Positions 1-5,332 of a DNA stretch of 5,332 bases are shown one piece after another. Numbering within the stretch: the stretch's first letter is position 1; each line of letters starts with the position of its first letter. The DNA lies in the NCBI GenBank assembly GCA_005772945.1, contig SXIE01000119.1, positions 1 through 5,332 on the forward strand, read 5' to 3'. The notes under the pieces are model-generated. The model was given only the letters and a program-made list of their open reading frames with translations. It was not told where the DNA came from and made no database searches. This DNA comes from Pseudomonadota bacterium (GTDB taxonomy: Bacteria > Myxococcota > UBA9042 > PHBI01). The position numbers and the translations under genes were made by a program.

Positions 1-22
1 AGGCTTCATGCGACACCTCCAA

Positions 23-48
23 CACCGACCGGAACGCCCGGTCGGGTG
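23..48 (-). terminator. GC-rich hairpin, possible terminator of the aminotransferase gene
   Basis: A perfect 8-bp stem (CCGACCGG at 25-32 with CCGGTCGG at 38-45) encloses a 5-nt loop. It extends by CA/TG at 23-24 and 47-48 if G46 is bulged. It lies about 90 bases beyond the stop codon of the minus-strand aminotransferase, where a transcript end would be expected. No U-tract follows on either strand (only TT on the minus side), so it is not a canonical intrinsic terminator. Short GC-rich palindromes also occur by chance at this base composition. It could be a weak or U-less terminator, an mRNA 3'-end stabiliser, or nothing. Confidence 0.3.
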
Positions 49-58
49 CCAGAGGATC

Positions 59-76
59 ACAGCGGGGAACCGCTGT
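59..76 (-). terminator. Second hairpin with GGAA loop, possible transcript-end structure
   Basis: A perfect 7-bp inverted repeat (ACAGCGG at 59-65, CCGCTGT at 70-76) closes a GGAA loop as read on the plus strand. It sits between the aminotransferase stop codon and the hairpin at 23-48, so a minus-strand transcript would fold the two in tandem, 10 bases apart. No run of U follows on either strand. A weaker nested inverted repeat (AGCGAG at 87-92 with CTCGCT at 115-120) lies nearer the stop codon. The remainder of positions 1-134 shows no coding signal that I can support. Confidence 0.27.
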
Positions 77-134
77 CGATCGACGCAGCGAGCAATGGCG
101 GCTCCCCCGCGCGTCTCGCTTCATGATCGGCGTC

Positions 135-1439
135 CTAGGCCTCGCGGACCATCGCGTCGAGGCGCAGGAGGCCCTCGCGCACGGACTCGTAGCTCGGTCC
201 GAAGGACAGGCGCACATAGCCGCGGAGGCGCGACGGAATGTGCCGTCGGCGCTTACCGGGGTCCACGTCGAAGAACTCGCCGGGGACGACGATGACCTTG
301 CGCTCGAGCGCGGCCCGGAAGAAATCCATGCCACCCCGCAACGGCTCGGGCAGGTTCGCGAGCGAGACGAAGCCGTAGAACGCGCCCTGCGGCGAATTCG
401 TGAGCTGCATCCCCATCGACTGCGCGCGGTCGATCAGAAGGCGCCGCTTGAGGTCGAACGTCTGCTGGATGGCGCGCGCCTCCTGGTCGGCCATCGAGCG
501 CTCGAGCAGCGGGATCGCGGCCATCTGGAGCGGGTGCGGGGCGCCGCCGTCGAGGTAGGAACCCGCGGAGGTGACGCGCTCGATGAGCGACTTGGGGCCG
601 ACCGTCCACGACAGGCGCCACCCGGGGTAGCGCCAGTTCTTGGTGAGGCCGTCGATGACGACGACCGGATCCTGATCGACGTCTTCGACGAAGCGACAGG
701 CCGAGTTCGAGGAGCCCTCGGTGAGGGCCACATCCTCATAGAGGTAGTGCGAGTAGAACTCGTCGAAGATGAGCTGGCAGCCGAGCTCGCGCGACAGGTC
801 GATCCACGCGCGCAGCTCGCCGCCGCGGACGACGCGCCCCGTGGGGTTGCACGGGTTCGAGAGGAGGACCGCGCCGAGGCCGCGGCCGACGATCTCGTCG
901 CGCAGGTGCGTGGCCGAGAGGTGGAAGCCGTCGTGCTCGGAGACGACGACCGGGATGGGGACGACGCGCGAAAACGTCTCGAGCAGCTCCGCGTAGGCCG
1001 TGTAATCGGGCAGGAGGTGCCCGAGGTTGACCGAGTCGAGTGCGGCCGCCACGCGCGTCAGGGCGACGCGCCCGCCCGAGGCGATGGCGACGTTTTCGGC
1101 CGAATACTGGCTCGGCATCCCGCGCCGATAGCGCGCGTTGTAGAGCGCCGCGACGGCCTCGCGCAGCTCCCAGTGACCGGCGACCGGCGAGTATTCGTGG
1201 GCCGCGTCGTCGATGGCGAGCTTGTCCAAACGCGGCGCGGAGCCGGGCAGGGGGCCGGTCTCGGGCGCGCCCTGGCCGAGGTTCACCCACTCGGGGTGGC
1301 CGTAGCGGAAGCCGCGCCCCTGCGCCTCGGCCATGACGTAGATGACACCGGTGCGAGGGACACTGCGATAGGCGCTGAGCGGCTTGGTACCGTGGTCTGG
1401 CTGACTCATGGACGGCTCATAACGGCCGCATGAGGGCAT
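135..1439 (-). CDS. PLP-dependent aminotransferase, class I/II (fold type I)
   Basis: Cytosolic pyridoxal-phosphate enzyme predicted to transfer an amino group between an amino acid and a 2-oxo acid; the substrate cannot be read from the sequence. With the start at 1439 it has 434 residues, slightly longer than the usual 380-420. Visible motifs: SGGR near 121-124 in the cofactor-binding region, NPCNPTG at 195-201, DEFY at 226-229 (Asp pairs with the pyridine nitrogen, Tyr with PLP O3'), the PLP Schiff-base lysine K267 in GLTKNWRYPGWR with R275 nearby, and the carboxylate-binding arginine R410 in GYVRLSFG. The set is complete, so the enzyme should be active. Start choice: ATG at 1439 has GAGG with a 6-nt spacer; ATG at 1409 (product beginning MSQPDHG, 424 residues) lacks a clear ribosome binding site but is a plausible alternative. 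It is divergent from the gene pair at 1528 onward and ends in TAG. Family assignment is firm; the pathway is unknown. A C-S lyase-like or other subgroup is possible. Confidence 0.93.
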   Translation of the reverse strand: MPSCGRYEPSMSQPDHGTKPLSAYRSVPRTGVIYVMAEAQGRGFRYGHPEWVNLGQGAPETGPLPGSAPRLDKLAIDDAAHEYSPVAGHWELREAVAALYNARYRRGMPSQYSAENVAIASGGRVALTRVAAALDSVNLGHLLPDYTAYAELLETFSRVVPIPVVVSEHDGFHLSATHLRDEIVGRGLGAVLLSNPCNPTGRVVRGGELRAWIDLSRELGCQLIFDEFYSHYLYEDVALTEGSSNSACRFVEDVDQDPVVVIDGLTKNWRYPGWRLSWTVGPKSLIERVTSAGSYLDGGAPHPLQMAAIPLLERSMADQEARAIQQTFDLKRRLLIDRAQSMGMQLTNSPQGAFYGFVSLANLPEPLRGGMDFFRAALERKVIVVPGEFFDVDPGKRRRHIPSRLRGYVRLSFGPSYESVREGLLRLDAMVREA

Positions 1440-1527
1440 GTCAAACCTCGCGCGCGCCCGTCGCGCGGGCCGGTCGCGCGTCGCGATGCCGCTTGCCCGC
1501 CCTGCGCGAATCGGGGACAGTTCGCGC
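1440..1527. promoter_or_regulatory. Divergent intergenic region, presumed promoters of both transcripts
   Basis: About 88 bases (118 if the aminotransferase starts at 1409) separate the starts of two divergent transcription units, so promoters for both should lie here or inside the neighbouring 5' ends. The stretch is almost pure CG alternation with runs of CGCGCG. It includes a small inverted repeat (GCCCG 1456-1460, CGGGC 1466-1470). I cannot see a convincing sigma-70 -35/-10 pair on either strand. The plus-strand frame is open through this region from an ATG at 1438, but the encoded stretch is arginine-rich and unlike a natural N-terminus, so I treat it as non-coding. Confidence 0.35.
1446..1449 (-). 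promoter_or_regulatory. Ribosome binding site (GAGG) deciding the aminotransferase start
   Basis: Read on the minus strand, GAGG is followed by a 6-base spacer (TTTGAC) and then ATG at 1439. This is close to ideal Shine-Dalgarno spacing. The downstream in-frame ATG at 1409 has no comparable motif, so this site favours the longer protein with ten extra N-terminal residues. Confidence 0.5.
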
Positions 1528-2664
1528 ATGGTCCAGCTCTCGATCGTGCTCGTCGGCGTGGGGCCCGAGGCGGGCGGCAGGCTTCCCGAGCTTCCCGAGC
1601 CCCTCGTCGCGACGGCCCATCCGCGCGGCCTGCGCGTGACGGGCGCCTGGGGGGGCGACGGCGCGGGGGCTCTCGCGGCGGCGCGCGAGGCGCTGGGGAC
1701 GTGGCTCGCGGCCGCGCTGTCGGCGGGTGTCGAGGTCGCCGAGGTGGTCGACCTCCTCACAGGGCTTCCGACCGATCCAGCGGCCCTCGCACGCCCGGTG
1801 ACGGTGCAGAGCGTGTGCACGGCGCGCCATGCGATCGTCGATGGGCGGATCTGGGCGCGGCTCTTCGGGCTCTACGCGCTCGGCGCGTCCGACGTGGTCG
1901 CTTCGGCGGAGAGCGACGTTCCGGTCGAGGAGGTCTACCGGCTGCTCACGCACTACGCGCGCTGGCGCCTCGAGGTCGTTCGCGACGAGCGCTCTGCGCT
2001 TGCCCCCGACGAGGCGCAGGCGGGCACTGTGGCCTCCGACGGCGCCGAAAGCGAGCGCCCGATGCCCTACGGCTACGGCCTCATCGGCCTCGCGGACGCC
2101 GACGTCGGCGACGTCGCGTTCTGGGCCATGCTGCGCGAGCGCCTCGGGACCGAGCACCTGCGCGAGGCGTTCGACGCGCGCATGGCCGCGCCCGCGCCGA
2201 TGGTGCTCTGCGAGGCCGAAGACCTGGACCTCCCCGACCCCGAGCGCTTCGTCGTCGGCGTCACCCAGACCTTGCGCGTGCGCACCCAGCAGCTCGTCGT
2301 GCGCGCGCGTTGGGGGATTGCCGCGGACGCGCGCATCGAGGCGCCGTGCGCGTGCGACGCGGCCGGCTTCTGCAGCCGCCTCGACGTGGTCGCCGACGTG
2401 CGCGACTTCTTCGCGTACCGCGAGCCGCCCAAGGGACCGCTCGACTCGGGGTGGCGTTTCGGCTGCCTCGATGAGGCCCATCGCCACGACGAGACGACGC
2501 TGCGAATTGCGCCGCTGGCGCGCCTCGAAAAACGCTTTCCAGGGCTGGCCGCGTACCTCGCGCTGCCGCCCGGGTGGCTCGTTCTGCGCGAGGACGACGC
2601 GTTCTGGGTGCAGCCTCCGGACGAGGCGCGCGCGCTTCGCGACGAGCCCGGAGCGGCGCCATGA
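1528..2664 (+). CDS. Hypothetical protein with C-terminal DUF2185/Imm33-like domain
   Basis: A 378-residue protein with no signal peptide and no clear membrane segment, so probably cytoplasmic. Residues 290-362 resemble the DUF2185 (immunity protein Imm33-like) domain: DFFAYREPP, then the SGWRFGCLDE block (307-316), an acidic/His stretch, and a PGLAAYLALPPGWLVLRED segment (338-356). That match is from memory of the family, not a search. The first 150 residues have a hydrophobic start (QLSIVLVGVG) and an RLFGLYALGASDVV segment reminiscent of small uncharacterised DUF families often joined to such domains; the middle part (180-270) I do not recognise. Cysteines 274, 276 and 282 cluster just before the C-terminal domain. 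Start: ATG 1528 has GGGGA about 10 bases upstream; the upstream in-frame ATGs at 1438 and 1486 would add an arginine-rich extension that looks non-coding. Its TGA overlaps the next gene's ATG (ATGA), implying translational coupling. Imm33-like domains are predicted toxin antidotes in polymorphic toxin systems, but no toxin is visible here, so the role remains open. Confidence 0.82.
   Translation: MVQLSIVLVGVGPEAGGRLPELPEPLVATAHPRGLRVTGAWGGDGAGALAAAREALGTWLAAALSAGVEVAEVVDLLTGLPTDPAALARPVTVQSVCTARHAIVDGRIWARLFGLYALGASDVVASAESDVPVEEVYRLLTHYARWRLEVVRDERSALAPDEAQAGTVASDGAESERPMPYGYGLIGLADADVGDVAFWAMLRERLGTEHLREAFDARMAAPAPMVLCEAEDLDLPDPERFVVGVTQTLRVRTQQLVVRARWGIAADARIEAPCACDAAGFCSRLDVVADVRDFFAYREPPKGPLDSGWRFGCLDEAHRHDETTLRIAPLARLEKRFPGLAAYLALPPGWLVLREDDAFWVQPPDEARALRDEPGAAP
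1582..1599 (+). repeat. Tandem 9-base direct repeat inside the DUF2185-like gene
   Basis: CTTCCCGAG occurs twice back to back in frame, encoding LPELPE at residues 19-24. It is a perfect two-copy repeat that could arise by slippage and would keep the frame whether gained or lost. It is probably of no functional weight. Confidence 0.5.
2650..2653 (+). promoter_or_regulatory. Ribosome binding site (GGAG) of the hydrolase-ligase fusion gene
   Basis: GGAG, followed by a 7-base spacer, precedes ATG 2661. The site lies inside the last codons of the upstream gene. Together with the ATGA stop/start overlap it supports both the chosen start and coupled translation of the two proteins. Confidence 0.6.
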
Positions 2665-5332
2665 GCCAGGCGTGGGATCGGCTTCGCGACCGCGCGAAGA
2701 ACGCGCTGATGCTGCTGCGCGAAGGGCGCCTGGGCGCCCCCTACCGGGCCGCATACGACGTGCTTTGGTCGGACCGCACCGTCTCGCTCCGGCACTACCG
2801 CGGCTCCTCCGAGCCTGAGGCCTCGCCCGGCCTGCTGGGCCCGATCCTGCTCGTGCCGCCGCTCATGGTGACCGCCGAGATCTATGACATCGCCCCCGAG
2901 CTCTCGGGGGTCGCCGCGCTGAGTGGCCTCGGCTGCGCCGTCTACCTCGCGGACTTCGGCACCCCCGAGGCCCTCGAGGGCGGCATGGAGCGCACCCTCG
3001 ACGACCACGTCCTCGCGATCGCGCGCGCGGTCGAAGACATCGCCGCCCGCAGCGGGCGCGAGGTCCATCTGGTCGGCTACTCGCAGGGCGGCATGTTCGC
3101 GTACCAAGCGGCGGCCTATCTCAAGTCCGCCCACATCGCGTCCGTCATCGCGCTCGGCGCGCCCGTCGACATCCGCCGCAACCTGCCGGTGCGGGTGCAC
3201 GACACGCTCGCCGAGAAGATGATCGGCCTCGCGCGGCGCGCCATCGACGGTCCGCTCGAGGACCTGAAGGGCCTGCCCGGAACGCTCTCCTCGCGCGGCT
3301 TCAAGCTCATGGCGCCGCGCCAAGAGGTGAAGCACTTCATCCAGCTCCTCGGCCTCCTGCACGACCGGGACGCCCTCGCCGCACTCGAGCCCAAGCGCCG
3401 TTTTCTGGGCGGCGAGGGCTTCATCGCTTGGCCCGGTCCGGCGCTGCGCCAGTTCATCGATCAATTCGTCGTCGCCAATCGCATGAAGCAGGGCGGCTTC
3501 GTCATCGCGGGCCGCACGGTGTCGCTCGCGGACATCACGCGCCCTATCTGTTACTTCGTCGGCGAGCGCGACGACCTCGCCTGGCCCGAGGCGGTCCGCG
3601 CGATCGAGGTCGCGGCGCCCGCGGCCGCGAAGTACCCGATTCATCTGGCGACGGGGCACTTCGGGCTCGTCGTCGGATCGGCCGCGATGACGTGGACCTG
3701 GCCGACGATCGCCGCCTGGTGCGCGTGGCAGGATGGGGTTGGACCACGCCCGCCGATCCTCGACGAGGCCCGCGAGAAGGCGCCGCCCGAGCCGGCGATT
3801 GGGGCTTTGGGCGACGCGGACGCCAGCGACGGCGCGGCCGATCGGCAAGAGCGAGGGACGCCGCGCACGACCACCGACCGTCTCTATGACCTCGCCACGG
3901 ACGTCGTCGACGGGCTCTGGAACAAGATGGGCGAGGTCGGGGTCGAGGTCGGCCAGATCGTCGATTCGATCCGCTGGCAGCTCCCGCGCCTCGCGAAGAT
4001 GGGGTCGCTCACCGAGGCGTCGCGCGTCAGCTTCGCGCGCGTCCTCAGCGAGCAGGCCGCGGCCATCCCGGACCAGGTCTTCTTCCTTTGGGAGGGGCGC
4101 GCGTTCACCTACGCGCAGGCAAACCGCCGCGTCACGCAGCTGGTCGGCGCGCTCGCGCATTGCGGCGTCCGGCGCGGTCGCCACGTCGGTATTTTGAGTG
4201 CAAACCATCCCGACTATCTGTCCGTCGTCGCGGCCCTCAACCGCCTCGGCGCCGTCAGCGTGCTCCTCAACGCCGAGTCGCGCGGGGCCTCGCTCGCGCA
4301 CGCGCTCGGGGCCGGCGAGGTGGACCTGCTGCTGGTCGACGCCGAGCATCGCGCGGTCGCCGCGGAGGTCTTTCGTGGCCCGACCTATGGGATCGGCGAC
4401 GACCTCGAAGGGCTCGTCACGAGCGGCGCCGCCGAGCGCGCGGTGCCTGACGCGGCCGAGCTCGACCGTGCGCGCGGCGGCGAGCTCGCGACGCTCGTCT
4501 TGACCTCGGGGACGACGGGCCTTCCCAAGGCGGCCCGCATCACGAACCTGCGTTGGGTCTCCGCGGGCCTCGGCGCCGCGGCCCACACCGCGCTCACGTC
4601 GGCCGACACGATCTACTGCTGCCTGCCGCTTTACCACGCGACCGGCATGCTGGTGGCCGTCGGCGGCGCCGTCGTCGGAGGCGCGCGCCTCGCGCTCGCG
4701 CCGCGCTTCTCGGCGTCGCGCTTCTGGACCGACGTGCGCAACCTCGGGGCCACCGTCGTCTTCTACGTCGGCGAGCTGTGTCGCTACCTGGTGAACCAAC
4801 CCGCGACCCCGGAGGATCACCTGCATCCGGTCCGGCTCTTCGCCGGCAACGGCCTCCAGCCGGACGTCTGGACGCGCATGCTCGAGCGCTTCGGCGCGCC
4901 GCATCGTCTCCGAATCCTCGAGTTCTATTCGGCGACCGAGGGCACCGTCGTCTTGGTGAATACGAGCGGCGACAAGATCGGCGCGATCGGGCGCGAGATG
5001 ACCGGGGTCGTCAAGACCGCAATCCTGCGCTGGGACGCGGACGCCAACGCGATCGTGCGCGGCGCCGACGGACGTCCGGTCCCGGTCGTGGGCGCCGAGG
5101 CGGGGCTCCTCATCGCGCGGATCCAGTCGGCCTCGGGGGCACGTGAATGGCCCGGCGCCGACGTGCATCCGCTCGCGGCGTTTGCCGGCTACACCGATCC
5201 GGTCGCGACGGAAGCCAAGGTCCTACGCGACGTCTTCGCGCCCGGCGACGCCTGGTTCGACACCGGCGATCTCGTGTCGCGCGACGCGGACGGCGACCAC
5301 TTCTTTGTCGATCGCGTCGGCGACACCTACCG
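2661..5332 (+). CDS. Fused PHA-synthase-like alpha/beta hydrolase and FATP-type long-chain acyl-CoA synthetase, partial at 3' end
   Basis: One uninterrupted frame of 890 codons that runs off the window. Residues ~40-357 form an alpha/beta hydrolase resembling PhaC-type proteins: ILLVPPLM (62-69, likely oxyanion strand), ADFG (97-100), nucleophile elbow GYSQGG (139-144, Ser141), acid D304 in GERDD, and His333 in GHFGLVVGS. True PHA synthases use Cys at the elbow; here it is Ser. Residues ~360-405 are a Pro/Ala/Asp-rich, probably disordered linker, then a helical stretch (406-447). From ~452 it is an AMP-forming acyl-CoA synthetase of the FATP/very-long-chain group: TSGTTGLPK (615-623, ATP loop), PLYHATG (656-662), FYVGELCRYL (701-710), GNGL (729-732), EFYSATEG (754-761), FDTGDL (866-871) and DRVGDTY (884-890). 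The C-terminal lid with its catalytic lysine lies past the edge. Predicted role: ATP- and CoA-dependent activation of long-chain or related carboxylates, perhaps released by the hydrolase domain. It overlaps the upstream gene by ATGA. Domain calls are strong; the natural substrate is unknown. Confidence 0.93.
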   Translation, partial: MSQAWDRLRDRAKNALMLLREGRLGAPYRAAYDVLWSDRTVSLRHYRGSSEPEASPGLLGPILLVPPLMVTAEIYDIAPELSGVAALSGLGCAVYLADFGTPEALEGGMERTLDDHVLAIARAVEDIAARSGREVHLVGYSQGGMFAYQAAAYLKSAHIASVIALGAPVDIRRNLPVRVHDTLAEKMIGLARRAIDGPLEDLKGLPGTLSSRGFKLMAPRQEVKHFIQLLGLLHDRDALAALEPKRRFLGGEGFIAWPGPALRQFIDQFVVANRMKQGGFVIAGRTVSLADITRPICYFVGERDDLAWPEAVRAIEVAAPAAAKYPIHLATGHFGLVVGSAAMTWTWPTIAAWCAWQDGVGPRPPILDEAREKAPPEPAIGALGDADASDGAADRQERGTPRTTTDRLYDLATDVVDGLWNKMGEVGVEVGQIVDSIRWQLPRLAKMGSLTEASRVSFARVLSEQAAAIPDQVFFLWEGRAFTYAQANRRVTQLVGALAHCGVRRGRHVGILSANHPDYLSVVAALNRLGAVSVLLNAESRGASLAHALGAGEVDLLLVDAEHRAVAAEVFRGPTYGIGDDLEGLVTSGAAERAVPDAAELDRARGGELATLVLTSGTTGLPKAARITNLRWVSAGLGAAAHTALTSADTIYCCLPLYHATGMLVAVGGAVVGGARLALAPRFSASRFWTDVRNLGATVVFYVGELCRYLVNQPATPEDHLHPVRLFAGNGLQPDVWTRMLERFGAPHRLRILEFYSATEGTVVLVNTSGDKIGAIGREMTGVVKTAILRWDADANAIVRGADGRPVPVVGAEAGLLIARIQSASGAREWPGADVHPLAAFAGYTDPVATEAKVLRDVFAPGDAWFDTGDLVSRDADGDHFFVDRVGDTY

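Noticed and set aside
8..295. Small plus-strand open frame at the left edge
   Set aside because: Arg/Pro-rich shadow-like product that runs into the antisense of the aminotransferase 3' end; no ribosome binding site or motif.
123..1433. A 436-residue plus-strand open frame opposite the aminotransferase
   Set aside because: The minus strand carries the full set of PLP-aminotransferase motifs; the plus-strand product is low-complexity Arg/Glu/Val-rich sequence and looks like a GC shadow.
1451..1485. CG-rich imperfect palindromes in the divergent intergenic region as an operator
   Set aside because: Repeated CGCG steps create many overlapping short palindromes by composition alone; none stands out as a defined dyad.
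1410..1820. Upstream extension of the aminotransferase frame, giving 561 residues
   Set aside because: The first ~130 residues are Ser/Ala/Arg-rich low-complexity sequence that would overlap the divergent gene; the aminotransferase homology begins after the ATG at 1409.
1441..2754. A 437-residue minus-strand open frame opposite the DUF2185-like gene
   Set aside because: Arg/Ala-rich with no motif, and it overlaps a plus-strand frame with a domain match and a stop/start overlap with its neighbour.
2073..5168. A 1031-residue open frame on the minus strand, spanning most of the plus-strand pair
   Set aside because: It lies wholly antisense to two frames with strong domain signatures, has a composition dominated by Arg, Ala, Asp, Glu and Gly with no recognisable motif, and such long mirror frames are expected at very high GC.
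2661..5332. OleBC-type olefin biosynthesis fusion
   Set aside because: The same general order (hydrolase then AMP-ligase) was considered, but the nucleophile is Ser in GYSQGG where OleB has Asp, and the ligase carries FATP signatures (FYVGELCRYL, GNGL, EFYSATEG); no OleA or OleD gene is visible.

Overview
The window is very GC-rich (roughly 70% by eye), with strong G/C at third codon positions and dense arginine- and alanine-rich shadow frames on the opposite strand. This fits a high-GC bacterium. Gene content and style suggest a myxobacterial or other deltaproteobacterial-type genome (Myxococcota), but that is an inference from composition and not a demonstrated placement. I see no mobile element, tRNA, rRNA or CRISPR array.

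Layout: positions 1-134 hold no gene that I can support, but contain two compact GC-rich hairpins downstream of the first gene. Positions 135-1439 (minus strand) encode a complete fold-type I PLP-dependent aminotransferase. A short divergent intergenic region (about 1440-1527) separates it from a plus-strand pair. The first gene of that pair (1528-2664) encodes a 378-residue protein of unknown function whose C-terminal part resembles the DUF2185/Imm33-like domain. The second (2661 to the window edge, 890 codons visible, truncated) encodes an unusual two-domain enzyme: an N-terminal alpha/beta hydrolase of the PHA-synthase-like type with serine as the nucleophile, joined by a disordered-plus-helical linker to a C-terminal fatty acid transport protein (FATP)-type acyl-CoA synthetase.

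How the genes may work together: the plus-strand genes overlap by the four bases ATGA, so they are very probably co-transcribed and translationally coupled. The fused enzyme suggests lipid metabolism in which one domain cleaves or transfers an acyl ester and the other activates the carboxylate to acyl-CoA. This coupling is inference. The aminotransferase is transcribed away from the pair, and nothing in the sequence ties it to the same pathway. The most interesting item is the hydrolase-FATP fusion and its tight coupling to an Imm33-like protein.
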